A DNA stretch of 64,000 nt, from positions 12,072,001-12,136,000 of the forward strand of contig NZ_CP069396.1 of assembly GCF_016887565.1 (NCBI RefSeq), in the 5' to 3' direction. The translations under genes and the position numbers were made by a program. Under the pieces are notes generated by a model. The model was not told where the DNA came from and made no database searches. It saw nothing but the letters and a program-made list of their open reading frames with translations. Each line of letters opens with the position of its first letter. Positions within the stretch are counted from its first letter, which is position 1. Shown one piece after another: positions 1-9,859 of this stretch. Source of the stretch: Archangium violaceum (GTDB lineage Bacteria; Myxococcota; Myxococcia; Myxococcales; Myxococcaceae).

Positions 1-1419
1 CACCGCATGCTGCGAGACGCGCTGAAGGCGGACACCCCGGCGCCCCTCCGCCGAGCCCTGCACCGGGCCGCGCTCCACGCCCTCCTGGCCGGAGGAGACG
101 TGACACCCGAGTCCCCCGACATCCCCGCCCCCCGGCTGCTGCGACTGGCCGAGCACGCCGCCGCCTGCGGAGAGCATGGCACCGCGAGCCGGGCCTTCCT
201 CTCCCTCGGAGAGCGCGCTCGGGCCGCCCACCGGGACGTGGAGGCGGAGCGGGCCTACAGCGCCGCGCTCGCGCACCTCCCGGAGTCCCACCCGCTGCGC
301 GAGCGGGCCCTCGGAGGACGAGGCCGCGTGCGCAGCCGCACCCAGCGCTTCAGCGAGGCCATCGAGGACCTCGCCGCGGCGCGAGCGCTCGCGGATGCGC
401 GGGGAGACGACGCGGCGGTGGTGGACCTGCTGCTCGTGGAGGCGACGCTGCACGACTGGCTGGAACGGCCGGAGGACTCCCAGCGCGCCGCCGAGCAGGC
501 CTTCCTGCGGGAGGAGCGGCTCGCGGATGCGCGGCTTCGGCTGCGGTGCGCGCTGGCCCGGGGCCGGCACCATGCGCGCGAGGGCCGGTGGCGGGAGGCC
601 GTGGACGTGCTCGCCCCCGCCGTCGCCGAGGCGGAGCGGCTGGACGACTTCGAGTCGGAGGCCATCGGCCGGCTGGTGCTCGGCGTGGCTCTCGCGTTCC
701 TGCTGCGGGTGGACGAGTCGGCCGCGTGCTTCGAGGAGACCCTCACCCGGAGCCGGGCGCGGGGAGACCTGCTGCACCTGGGCACGGCACACCTCAACCG
801 CCTGCAGCTGTGGCTGAGACTCCAGTCCGTGGAGCCGGCGCTGGTGGACCTGCGGGAGGCCGTGCGGGTGGCGCGCGAGCTGGGCCACGTGCAGCTGGAG
901 CGGTGGGCCTCCTACAACCTCGCGGAGGTGTACCACTGGAGTGGCCGGAGCCCGGAGGCACTGCCCTACGCACGGCGAGCGCTGGCGCTCGGGGAGCGCT
1001 TCTTCGGAGACGCGCGGGTGGCACTGGACGCGGTGCTCGTCGCCCGTGTCGCCGCCGTGCTGGGCGAGTCCACCCTGGCGCACGAGAGCCTCGCCTGGGT
1101 GGAGCACCGCGTCCCCGCCGGGCAGCTGGGTCCCATGATGCGCGTGCACATGGAGCTCACCCGGAAGCTCCTGGCCCGAGCCGATCATCCCCCCGTCCCG
1201 GAAGAGGAACTCGCCGCCTGGCAGGAGCTCATCGACGCGTCCGCGCCAGTCGCCACGGACGACGAGGCGCTGGAGGTCCTGCATCACGCCATCGAAGCGG
1301 CCCTGGCGTCCGGCCAGTCCACCCGGGCGAGGGCGTGGTGGGACGAGGCGTGGAAGCGGTCCGCCGGTGCCCTCCACTGGAAGCCCCGGCTGTCCACGCT
1401 GGAGTCCCGGCTCGGCTGA
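1..1419 (+). CDS. C-terminal part of a TPR-rich signalling protein (5' end outside window)
   Basis: The frame is open to the left edge, and the first ATG (base 7) lies inside what reads as continuous protein, so this is probably the C-terminal end of a larger protein. The visible 470 residues are almost entirely amphipathic helices rich in Ala, Arg, Leu and Glu, in the register of tetratricopeptide repeats. An opening segment with HRAALHALLAG followed by RLAEHAAACGEHGTASRAFL resembles the region after the ATPase part of large myxobacterial kinase/AAA/TPR regulators (PknK or MalT-like). That parentage is inference, because no kinase or ATPase motif is in view. It ends about 155 bases before the next gene on the same strand. 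Confidence 0.7.
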   Translation, partial: HRMLRDALKADTPAPLRRALHRAALHALLAGGDVTPESPDIPAPRLLRLAEHAAACGEHGTASRAFLSLGERARAAHRDVEAERAYSAALAHLPESHPLRERALGGRGRVRSRTQRFSEAIEDLAAARALADARGDDAAVVDLLLVEATLHDWLERPEDSQRAAEQAFLREERLADARLRLRCALARGRHHAREGRWREAVDVLAPAVAEAERLDDFESEAIGRLVLGVALAFLLRVDESAACFEETLTRSRARGDLLHLGTAHLNRLQLWLRLQSVEPALVDLREAVRVARELGHVQLERWASYNLAEVYHWSGRSPEALPYARRALALGERFFGDARVALDAVLVARVAAVLGESTLAHESLAWVEHRVPAGQLGPMMRVHMELTRKLLARADHPPVPEEELAAWQELIDASAPVATDDEALEVLHHAIEAALASGQSTRARAWWDEAWKRSAGALHWKPRLSTLESRLG

Positions 1420-1432
1420 GCCCGGCGTGTGC

Positions 1433-1484
1433 CCTGGCCGTCCACACCGGGGAGGGCCTGTAACCTGGCGGTCCACACCCCGGA
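1433..1484. repeat. Pair of 21-bp direct repeats in an intergenic region
   Basis: Two 21-bp copies, at 1433-1453 and 1464-1484, match at 18 of 21 positions and share the core GTCCACACC. They start 31 bp apart, about three helical turns. They sit between the TPR gene and the secreted protein gene at 1575, where an operator would be expected. Function is not known. Confidence 0.4.
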
Positions 1485-1574
1485 CGCGCGCCGGAGACAC
1501 TCCCGGGAGAGGGCGCGGGAAACTCCTGGAAGGCCCGGAAGTTGCTGAGGGCCTCGGGTATGAGGAGAGCATCG

Positions 1575-2972
1575 ATGCACGACCTGATGACGACCCGGTT
1601 CCTCCACCGCCTGCTGCTGGCGATGGCCCTGATGGGGCTCACCTGGGCGGGCGAGGCGGGAGCCACGCGCTGGGGCAACGGCCTGAACACCTGGGATTTG
1701 CGCTTCAACGCGCTCTCGGCCAACCCGGAGGCCAACGCCAGGATGGTGCAGGCACCGCTGCGCGCCGACATCTATGCGCTGTGGACGGGAGACAGCGTGC
1801 TGAGGGATCAGCTCGAGGACTCCAGCGCCCGCGCGTTCATGCAGTACGTGGTGGCGTGCGCGCTCGAGCCGTCACAGACCCTGTCGTGGACCGACCGGGC
1901 GGGCAGATACTACAAGTGGAAGGGCGAGCTCGGGCTGTGTCCCGCCTGGGCCTCGGGCGCGGCCTCCGAGCAGTGCCAGCGCTGGGTGTCTGCCTGCGTC
2001 CTGGCGCGCAACAACGCGTGGGGCTACCGGGTGCTGTTCTCGGCGCGAGGGGACCTCGGGTATGCCCCCGCCGTCTTCACGCCCCAACCCACGGTGAACA
2101 CCGATGCCTACCAGCGCCTCACCCACCAGCCCGTCGCGAGCACCCTCGGCTGCGGCACGCAGCAGTACGGGGTGAACCGCGCCTGCGGCTTCCAGCTCGC
2201 CAAGGTGGGCCGCTGCACCGTGGGACAGCGCGTGCACCTGGGCGGTGGCGGCACTCCGTGGGACTACGCCTGCCCCGGCCCGACGCTCGGCAAGATGGTC
2301 TCCGGGGACATGGTGTTCCGGGTGTGCGAGGGGCTCGGCGCGTGTGATGGGAGCGCGGCGCTGGCCCAGTCGGAGGGGAGCTGCGGTGGCATCCTGCCCG
2401 CGGTGAGCTTCACCTGCCCCGCGAGCGCGACCTTCAGCGTGCTCACGGCGCCCTACTCCAGCACGGCCTGGGGCGAGGTGGACATCCAGGCCTGGTACGC
2501 GACCTATGCCGCGCCCGAGACGAGCGTGTTCCCCGTCCGGGAGGGCGCCTTCTGGGGCACCATCTTTGGCCCGGGCGCGGTGGCCTCCGGGGTCAAGGTC
2601 TACGTGGATGGGAGCGGAATCACCCACGGCAAGCAGCCGCCTCCGGTGCCGGGCTCCATCTACCCGAGGATGTATGCCTGCCAGGGACCTGGCTGGAGCG
2701 ACACCCAGGCCTACGCCACCGCCCGGCTCTGCACGCTGCCGGGGCAGAACTGCGTGGCCCAACCCCTCGGCCGCTGCGACGCCACGCTGCCGAAGAACCC
2801 CGAGGTGCTCCGCTGCCAGACGAACAACGCCACCGGCTACGGCGACTACGGCCAGTGCGTGGGCGCCGATGGGATGGTGGGCTCGGAGGTCATCACGCCC
2901 TGGCTCAACCAGCCCTGCGACGTGGTGGGAGAGGGCTCCGCCTGCAAGACCCTGAGTGGCGTCCCCCAGTAG
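1575..2972 (+). CDS. Exported protein of unknown function
   Basis: The start at ATG 1575 is preferred over upstream in-frame codons (1542, 1560) because GAGGAG lies about six bases before it and a clean signal peptide follows: a basic start (MTTRFLHR), a hydrophobic core LLLAMALMGL and an Ala-rich cleavage region ending near GEAGA. The mature protein is about 440 residues, rich in Trp, Tyr, Gly and paired cysteines, as expected for a disulphide-bonded periplasmic or secreted protein. I recognise no catalytic motif or named family. The kinase gene follows after 9 bases on the same strand, so co-transcription is likely. Confidence 0.75.
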   Translation: MHDLMTTRFLHRLLLAMALMGLTWAGEAGATRWGNGLNTWDLRFNALSANPEANARMVQAPLRADIYALWTGDSVLRDQLEDSSARAFMQYVVACALEPSQTLSWTDRAGRYYKWKGELGLCPAWASGAASEQCQRWVSACVLARNNAWGYRVLFSARGDLGYAPAVFTPQPTVNTDAYQRLTHQPVASTLGCGTQQYGVNRACGFQLAKVGRCTVGQRVHLGGGGTPWDYACPGPTLGKMVSGDMVFRVCEGLGACDGSAALAQSEGSCGGILPAVSFTCPASATFSVLTAPYSSTAWGEVDIQAWYATYAAPETSVFPVREGAFWGTIFGPGAVASGVKVYVDGSGITHGKQPPPVPGSIYPRMYACQGPGWSDTQAYATARLCTLPGQNCVAQPLGRCDATLPKNPEVLRCQTNNATGYGDYGQCVGADGMVGSEVITPWLNQPCDVVGEGSACKTLSGVPQ

Positions 2973-2981
2973 AGTCGCCGC

Positions 2982-4349
2982 ATGACGCACGACCCACCCG
3001 CCCCCGGAGGCAGCACGCCGCGCCCGCTCTATGGCGAGGAGCTCGCGCCGGGTGCGCGCGTGGGGGGATTCCTCGTCGAGGAGGTGCGGCACCGGGGCGT
3101 GGTGGCGGTGCTCTACCGGGCGCGAGACGAGCGGAGCGGCGCGTCCGTGGCGCTCAAGGTGATGAGGCCGCAGTACGCCTCGTCCGAGAACGCGCTGCGC
3201 CGCTTCGAGCAGGAGTGCCGGACGCTGGAGCAGCTCGCCCATCCGCACATCGTCCGGGTGCTGGAGTCGGGCGAGCTGCGCGATGGCCGGCCCTGGCTGG
3301 CGATGGAGTGGTTGGAGGGCAGGGACCTGGAGGCGGAGCTGGCCGCGCGAGGCCCCTTCCCACCCCGCGAGGCGCTCCGGGTGCTGGAGCCGGTGGCCGC
3401 CGCGCTGGGCGCCGCGCACGCGCTCGGCATCGTCCACCGGGACATCAAGGCGCAGAACGTGATGGTGCGTCCGGGGGCGGGAGGAGCGCCGCACGTGACG
3501 CTGGTGGACTTCGGCATCGCCAAGCTGTTGGACCCGGGCCACCGGAGCCTCGCGCTGACGAGCACCGGGGTGACGGTGGGCACGCCGGTGGCGATGGCGC
3601 CCGAGCAGATTCTCGGAGCCCCGGTGGACGCGCGCACGGACCTGTACGGGCTCGGGGTGCTGCTCCACCAGCTGCTCACCGGCCGGCTCCCCTTCAGCGC
3701 TGGCAGTCAGGCCGAGCTGGAGGAGCTGCACCTGCACGCGCCACCGCCCTCGCCCTCGCACCTCGCCCCGGTGCCCACGGCGCTGGACGCGGTGGTGAAG
3801 CGCTGCCTCGCCAAGCGCCCCGAGGACCGCTACCCGGACACGGCGGCGCTGATGGAGGACCTGCGCCGCGCGCTCGAACCCTCGGCGGGGCCGGGGGGCC
3901 GGACACGGGGCCTGGGCCTCTACCTGTGCGCCCGTCCCGAGGCCGGCGAGGACGCGGACGACGACGCGCTCGATGCGCTGGACCGGGTGCTGGACGCCGC
4001 GCGGGAGGGACTGTCCCGGTGCGGGCTGGCCCTCATGGTGGAGGGAGCGGACTTCCTGCTGGCCGCCACGCCCCTGCCCCCGGACGCGAGTGCCTCGCGG
4101 GCACGGCGGCGCGAGGTGCTGGAGGCGCTCGACGCGCTCTGGCCGGAGTTGGAGCGGCACGTGGCCGGCGCGGGCATCCACCTCGAGGCCACGCTGCACC
4201 TGGCCGAGGCGGTGGTGGAACCGGACGCGTCCGGCGCGCCGCGCGTGGTGGACGGGCCGCTGCTGCGCGAGAGCGGCTGGACGCGGGGCGCCGGACGGCC
4301 CGGCGTCTTCGTCCCCCCCGAGGTGCTGGAGGGACTCACCACTCGATGA
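2982..4349 (+). CDS. Eukaryote-like Ser/Thr protein kinase with extra C-terminal domain
   Basis: Residues 28-290 form a Hanks-type kinase: VALKV with the ATP-site Lys at 59, HRDIKAQN with catalytic Asp 154, DFGIA with Asp 176, and an APE-like MAPEQ in the activation segment. The glycine loop is weak (VRHRGVVAV), lacking the usual GxGxxG. There is no obvious membrane segment, so it is probably cytoplasmic. Residues about 305-455 form a second domain; phrases such as LYLCARPE, GADFLLAATP and GVFVPPEVLEGL recall a degenerate class III nucleotide-cyclase-type domain, but the metal aspartates are not obvious and this is inference. The 3' end overlaps the convergent DUF2378 gene by 14 bases. Confidence 0.9.
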   Translation: MTHDPPAPGGSTPRPLYGEELAPGARVGGFLVEEVRHRGVVAVLYRARDERSGASVALKVMRPQYASSENALRRFEQECRTLEQLAHPHIVRVLESGELRDGRPWLAMEWLEGRDLEAELAARGPFPPREALRVLEPVAAALGAAHALGIVHRDIKAQNVMVRPGAGGAPHVTLVDFGIAKLLDPGHRSLALTSTGVTVGTPVAMAPEQILGAPVDARTDLYGLGVLLHQLLTGRLPFSAGSQAELEELHLHAPPPSPSHLAPVPTALDAVVKRCLAKRPEDRYPDTAALMEDLRRALEPSAGPGGRTRGLGLYLCARPEAGEDADDDALDALDRVLDAAREGLSRCGLALMVEGADFLLAATPLPPDASASRARRREVLEALDALWPELERHVAGAGIHLEATLHLAEAVVEPDASGAPRVVDGPLLRESGWTRGAGRPGVFVPPEVLEGLTTR

Positions 4350-4923
4350 GGTACTCGGCCTCGTCGAGGCCGAGCTTCTTGACCTCCACACGTCCGGGGC
4401 AGCCCACGGCCCGGAGCGCCTCCTCCAACAAGCCCTGGTGGAACTCCACGGGCTGCATGTCGCCGCGGAAGTGCAGGCGCACGCGGCGCTCGCCCAGCGC
4501 GGTGTACTCCCGCTGGCCGTAGCTCACCGCGGTGCCGTAGGCGGTGGGCGAGCTGGACAGGAGCCGCTTGGGGTCTCCCTTTCCGATGATGTTGGTGAGC
4601 GTCTTGCCCACGCTGGACTGGAAGAATCCGCCGATCGCCGCCGCGCCACAGGCTCGGATGGCGTCATCGATGGACCCGTAGCGCGGAGAGAGCAGCTCGC
4701 CCGCGCCGTAGAGCACCTTGAGGAAGTCGCGGACCGGATAGGAGAAGAAGTCCACCAGGGGCTTCTTCGCGATGGTGGCGCGCAGCTCCGTCGACGTCTT
4801 TTCTCCGAGATGCTGGGCCACCAGCTTGAAGACGGCGTTGAAGATGAGACCGCGGACGGTGGCGCCCTCGGGGGCGGCCCCCATCCGCTGCTCGAGTTCC
4901 TGGACGACGGCGGGAGAAGGCAT
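4336..4923 (-). CDS. DUF2378 (TIGR02265) family protein
   Basis: A 195-residue soluble protein matching the myxobacterial paralogous family DUF2378/TIGR02265. The recognisable stretches are VRGLIFNAVFKLV near residue 23, RDFLKVLYGAGELLSPRYGS in the middle, and FRGDMQPVEFHQGLLEEAL followed by VEVKKLGLDEAEYLIEW at the C-terminus. The molecular role of this family is not established. There is no signal peptide or membrane segment. Its last codons overlap the convergent kinase gene, and the hairpin at 4354-4374 lies within its coding sequence. Upstream, 72 bases separate it from the divergent methyltransferase-like gene. Confidence 0.85.
   Translation of the reverse strand: MPSPAVVQELEQRMGAAPEGATVRGLIFNAVFKLVAQHLGEKTSTELRATIAKKPLVDFFSYPVRDFLKVLYGAGELLSPRYGSIDDAIRACGAAAIGGFFQSSVGKTLTNIIGKGDPKRLLSSSPTAYGTAVSYGQREYTALGERRVRLHFRGDMQPVEFHQGLLEEALRAVGCPGRVEVKKLGLDEAEYLIEW
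4354..4374. terminator. 9-bp perfect hairpin just after the kinase stop
   Basis: CTCGGCCTC (4354-4362) pairs perfectly with GAGGCCGAG (4366-4374) around a 3-base loop. It begins five bases after the kinase stop codon and inside the 3' coding end of the convergent DUF2378 gene. No T-tract follows, so intrinsic termination is only a suggestion. Confidence 0.4.
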
Positions 4924-4995
4924 GGGGGAGGAATTTTGACACAACCTGGGAATCAAGGGTCCCCCCCTTGGGGCCGCTCCTGCATCCACGGTAGG

Positions 4996-6036
4996 GTGGA
5001 GGTGAAGGACTCGACCGGGTACATCCTCTTGAATCCGCTCCCCCTCCGCCGTTCTCCCTCCGAGTCTCCCCCCTCCTTCGAGGCCGCGCTCTCCCACCTG
5101 GTGTCCTGGTTGGAGGCGCTGGAAAATTCCGAGCGCATCAGACTCGCCCCCCACGAGTCGGACACGCTCCAGCTCGAGGAGCTCCTGCATGCCGTGTGGT
5201 GGGCGGGGGGGAAGCCCGGGGCACCGGGCCTGGCGCGCGCCTCGCCGGAGCAGGCCCGCTTCCGCGCCGAGGCCGGGCCGCGCTTCTGGAAGAGCGCGGT
5301 GCTGCGGCGCTGCTGGGAGAAGCCTCGCGGCTACGCGGGAGACTTCCTGATGATGGAGTCGCTCTACCGGCACACGCCCGCCGGGGAGACGCCCTTCGAG
5401 CGGTGGATGGATGCCTGGGCGCTGGAGCTGCCGGGCTTCCAGGCGGTGCGCAACCGCCGGGACATCCTGAGCGCGCTGCTGCGAGAGGAGCACGCGCGAG
5501 GGGCGCGCCGGGTGATGAACGTGGCCTCGGGCTCGGCGCCGGAGCTGTCCGCGGTGGCGCGAGAGGTCTCCTTCGAGCGGGTGACGTTGCTGGACCAGGA
5601 CCAGGGCGCGCTGGACGCGGCGCTGGCCAGCTTCACGCGGGCGGGCGCGCTGCCGGCCACGCGGCACGAGGCGCTGCGGCTGTGGTGCGGCTCGGTGCTG
5701 GAGCTGCTGCGCAACCGCAGCGAGCTGGCGCCGGGCACGCAGGACTTCATCTACTCCATCGGGCTCTACGACTACCTCACGGAGCGCTTCGCCCGGGGCC
5801 TCACCACGAAGCTGTGGAACGGGATTGCGCCGGGCGGGCTGCTGGTGCTGGGCAACTTCAACGGGCACAACCCGATGCACCACTTCACCGAGAGCGCGCT
5901 GGACTGGTACCTCATCTACCGCGACCCCGAGGACATGCTGCGGTTGGTGGAGGGGCTGCCCGGGGTGGAGCGCGCGGAGGTGCGGACCGAGGACACCGGC
6001 TGCCTGCACCTGCTGGTGGCGCGCAAGGCCGGGTAG
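4996..6036 (+). CDS. SAM-dependent methyltransferase-like protein (PhcB-like)
   Basis: About 335-346 residues. The segment KPRGYAGDFLMMESLYRHTP is characteristic of a proteobacterial methyltransferase group that includes PhcB-type enzymes. It is followed by a Rossmann-type methyltransferase core: NVASGSAPEL (SAM glycine loop), TLLDQDQGALDAA (acidic end of strand 2), DFIYSIGLYDYL and GGLLVLGNFN. The substrate cannot be deduced. The start is uncertain: in-frame GTG codons occur at 4996 and 5002 and a TTG at 5029, none with a well-spaced ribosome site, and a TAGGGT -10-like element at 4992-4997 would favour a later start. It is divergent from the DUF2378 gene and ends 6 bases before the convergent PilZ gene. 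Confidence 0.75.
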   Translation: MEVKDSTGYILLNPLPLRRSPSESPPSFEAALSHLVSWLEALENSERIRLAPHESDTLQLEELLHAVWWAGGKPGAPGLARASPEQARFRAEAGPRFWKSAVLRRCWEKPRGYAGDFLMMESLYRHTPAGETPFERWMDAWALELPGFQAVRNRRDILSALLREEHARGARRVMNVASGSAPELSAVAREVSFERVTLLDQDQGALDAALASFTRAGALPATRHEALRLWCGSVLELLRNRSELAPGTQDFIYSIGLYDYLTERFARGLTTKLWNGIAPGGLLVLGNFNGHNPMHHFTESALDWYLIYRDPEDMLRLVEGLPGVERAEVRTEDTGCLHLLVARKAG

Positions 6037-6042
6037 CGGCGC

Positions 6043-6393
6043 TCAGAAGAGCTGCTCGGGGTCCTCATGGGGCCCCGGGTCCTGGCCGGCGAGCTCCACC
6101 AGGGGCGCGTCGTCGATGAGGTAGGGCTCGAAGTCGGCGGCGACGGCGAACCACGGGCCCACCGGGCGGGTGCGCACCACGCTGAAGGTCTGCGGGGAGC
6201 GTCCGAGCCAGGGCAGGTGGACCTCGACGCGCTCGCCGGGCCGCATCGCCACGGGCGTGACGAAGAGACAGCCGGAGCGGGAGATGTTGAAGATCTCCGC
6301 CGCCACCTCCGCGTCTCCGCGGAGGAACTGGATGCGCAGACGCACGCGGTGACGGGGGTAACGACGGCGCTCGGGACCGCTCAGGATGCTCAC
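6043..6393 (-). CDS. PilZ domain protein
   Basis: A 116-residue single-domain PilZ protein, a family that often binds cyclic-di-GMP. The RxxxR motif is in ERRRYPRHRVRL (residues 8-19) and the second motif reads NISRSGCLF (about 37-45), fitting the (D/N)xSxxG consensus. The rest is beta-strand rich (RVEVHLPWLG, FSVVRTRPVG). It is probably a cytoplasmic adaptor. It lies downstream of the FHA/sigma54 activator on the same strand with 73 bases between them, and a TAGGCT hexamer at 6426-6431 could be its own -10 element. Confidence 0.85.
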   Translation of the reverse strand: MSILSGPERRRYPRHRVRLRIQFLRGDAEVAAEIFNISRSGCLFVTPVAMRPGERVEVHLPWLGRSPQTFSVVRTRPVGPWFAVAADFEPYLIDDAPLVELAGQDPGPHEDPEQLF

Positions 6394-6466
6394 GACGACT
6401 CCCCTGGCTGCGAACTTCCCCCAGCAGCCTAGCCAACCTCGGGGCGGGTGTCGCCCCCTGCCCGGC

Positions 6467-7846
<1,380 letters not shown>

Positions 7847-7987
7847 CGCCGGAAAGGTAGCACGGGCCCTCGCGTGCGAGCGGCCGGGCCCTCGGGTTCC
7901 ATGCTGGCCCTTCTGCCCGAGGTGCAAGCCGACAGCGGGATGGGACGTGGCGGCGCGTGACTAGCTTTGGGTGCGAGGAGGAGTGGC

Positions 7988-9085
7988 ATGGAACGTTCGA
8001 CCCGACGCATCCTCACGGGGGTGGGAGTGGGGCTTCCACTCATGGCCCTGGGCGCCCGGCTGTGGAGCAGCCAGGGCACCACGCCGCCCATCCAGGAGGG
8101 ACGGGGCGGAGGCCTGTCCGACGGCATCGCGTCGCTGGAGCCGGTGCGACTTGGGGGAGTGGACCAGTGGCTGTTGATGCGCGGGCGGAGCATCCACAAC
8201 CCGCTGCTGCTCTTCCTGTCGGGAGGCCCTGGGGGCTCGGAGATGGCCTGGGTGCGCCACTTCAACGCGGAGCTGGAGGAGCACTTCGTGGTGGTGCAGT
8301 GGGACCAGCGCGGCGCGGCCAAATCATACGCCGCGTTGAAGGACCGGGACGCGCTCACGCTGGACCAGTTCGTCTCGGACGCGAGCGAGCTGCTCGAGCT
8401 GCTGACCACCCGCTTCTCGCAGGACAAGGTGTTCCTCGTGGGCCACTCGTGGGGGAGCATCCTGGGGGTGCTGCTGGCCCAGCGCCGTCCCGAGCGAATC
8501 CACGCCTACGTGGGTACGGGCCAGCAGGTGAACTTCCTGGAGAACGACACCGTCAGCCACCTGCGCGCATACGAGCTGGCGATGAGGTACGACGACAACC
8601 AGGCGCTCGCGAAGCTGGCGAGCATCGGTCCGCCGCCCTACACGGGCCCGGACATGGCGAAGCGGTACATGACGCTCATGTCGCTCGCGAGTCGGCATGC
8701 GGGCCGCCGGAGCATCGTACCCGAGCTGCTCTCCTCCATCCTGAAGGCGCCCGAGTACTCACTGAGGGACAAGGTGCACCTGTTCCTGGGGCTGAGGGAC
8801 ACATTCCCACTGGTGTACCCGCAGCTGGCGGGGCTGGACCTGGCGGCGCAAGTGCCGAGACTGGAGGTGCCGGTCTGGTTCCTGCTTGGGCGAGAGGACT
8901 ACGTGACGCCGTCGGAGATCGCCGCGCGCTACCTGGAGCAGATGGAGGCACCGAGCAAGACGCTCATCTGGTTCGAGCACTCGGGACACACGCCGCAGTT
9001 CGAGGAGCCTGAGAAGTTCAACCGGGTGCTCATCCAGCAGGTGCAAGCGATGGCCGAGACGAGGTCCGAGGTCCTACTCCACTAA
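7988..9085 (+). CDS. Alpha/beta hydrolase, proline-iminopeptidase-like (S33 type)
   Basis: 365 residues from ATG 7988, with GAGGAGGAG at 7975-7983 as a strong ribosome site. The N-terminus (RRILTGVGVGLPLMALGA) is hydrophobic and may be a signal anchor. The catalytic domain shows LFLSGGPGG (oxyanion-hole loop, SGGPGG instead of the usual HGGPG), VVQWDQRGAAKS, the nucleophile elbow GHSWGS, the acid in LLGREDYVTP and the base in FEHSGHTPQFEEP. These match alpha/beta hydrolases of the prolyl aminopeptidase group, although the true substrate may not be a peptide. A TAGCTT -10-like element lies at 7962-7967. It is divergent from the FHA regulator. Confidence 0.88.
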   Translation: MERSTRRILTGVGVGLPLMALGARLWSSQGTTPPIQEGRGGGLSDGIASLEPVRLGGVDQWLLMRGRSIHNPLLLFLSGGPGGSEMAWVRHFNAELEEHFVVVQWDQRGAAKSYAALKDRDALTLDQFVSDASELLELLTTRFSQDKVFLVGHSWGSILGVLLAQRRPERIHAYVGTGQQVNFLENDTVSHLRAYELAMRYDDNQALAKLASIGPPPYTGPDMAKRYMTLMSLASRHAGRRSIVPELLSSILKAPEYSLRDKVHLFLGLRDTFPLVYPQLAGLDLAAQVPRLEVPVWFLLGREDYVTPSEIAARYLEQMEAPSKTLIWFEHSGHTPQFEEPEKFNRVLIQQVQAMAETRSEVLLH

Positions 9086-9133
9086 GTCATACACCCGGAG
9101 AGCTTGAACCCAACTCCGAGGTCCCGTGGATGT

Positions 9134-9170
9134 CCCCTCTCCCTCTGGGAGAGGGCTAGGGTGAGGGTAT
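9134..9170 (+). repeat. REP-like intergenic palindrome, copy 1
   Basis: The element runs CCCTCTCCCTCTGGGAGAGGG and then GGGTGAGGGTAT. The first part folds as CCCTCTCCC / GGGAGAGGG. Closely related copies lie at 42240-42275 (same orientation) and 49038-49072 (inverted), with a variant at 39943-39970. This copy overlaps the last codons and stop of the endonuclease V gene and separates it from the convergent hydrolase, so it may also end transcription. Confidence 0.7.
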
Positions 9171-9851
9171 AGGGTCCCCCAAGCGTCGCACCTCGTTCAC
9201 CAACCTGTGAGCGAACCGTGTGGTCTCCGGCTCGCGATAGCGCGGAGACACGCGCAGCACGAGCTCGACGGCGGTGGGCAGGTCCATCAGGTGGCCGGGA
9301 GACACGTAAACAGGCAGCACGCCCTTGCGAGTACGAACCGCCATGCCCACCACCTCGCCCTGGTGGACGATCTCCGCCAGGGAACCGCGCTCCTGGCCGA
9401 GCGGCCCATGCTGGCCCACCAGCAGGGACTTGGCACATCCAATGGAGGGCACACCGAACAACATGCCTCCGTGACACGCGAGGCCGAGACGCCGGGGGTG
9501 GGCCGTGCCCTGCCCGTCGAAGATGAGCACATCCGGCCGCACCTCCAACTGGCGCCAGACCTCCACGAGCACGGGCAGCTCGCGGAAGGACAGCAGCCCG
9601 GGCACATAGGGAAAACCCAGCTTCACCGAGGCACTGGCCTGGGCCACGGGCTTCAACGTGCCCGCGTCCAGCACCACGATGCCGCCATAGGCCATCTTGG
9701 CGCCGCGGCTCATGGAGATGTCCGCGCCGGCCACGCGCTCCACCTTCAGTCCTCTGGGCGGACGCAACACCAGACGCTCACGCAGCTCGCGCTGGAGCGC
9801 CACGGCCTGCTTGGGTGTCAGGTCCCATCCATGCAGGGGCACGTACTCCAT
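9156..9851 (-). CDS. nfi: Endonuclease V (deoxyinosine 3' endonuclease)
   Basis: 231 residues, the usual length. It cleaves DNA one phosphodiester 3' of deoxyinosine and other deaminated bases. Family motifs are complete: VAGADIS with metal Asp 44, PYVPGLLSFRE with Glu 91, IFDGQGTAHPRRLGLACH with Asp 112, and late GVLPVYVSPGH. AGGAG lies five bases before ATG 9851 and overlaps the region of the preceding gene's stop, so translation is probably coupled to the DUF2381 gene. The C-terminal residues GDPIPSP and the stop are encoded by, or next to, the palindromic repeat at 9134-9170, which suggests the element reset the natural 3' end. Confidence 0.95.
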   Translation of the reverse strand: MEYVPLHGWDLTPKQAVALQRELRERLVLRPPRGLKVERVAGADISMSRGAKMAYGGIVVLDAGTLKPVAQASASVKLGFPYVPGLLSFRELPVLVEVWRQLEVRPDVLIFDGQGTAHPRRLGLACHGGMLFGVPSIGCAKSLLVGQHGPLGQERGSLAEIVHQGEVVGMAVRTRKGVLPVYVSPGHLMDLPTAVELVLRVSPRYREPETTRFAHRLVNEVRRLGDPIPSP

Positions 9852-9859
9852 GGGCGCTC

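Noticed and set aside
1872-4391. An 839-codon minus-strand open frame
   Set aside because: It is antisense to the secreted protein and kinase genes, whose motifs are clear, and its translation is an Arg/His/Gly-rich composition typical of shadow frames.
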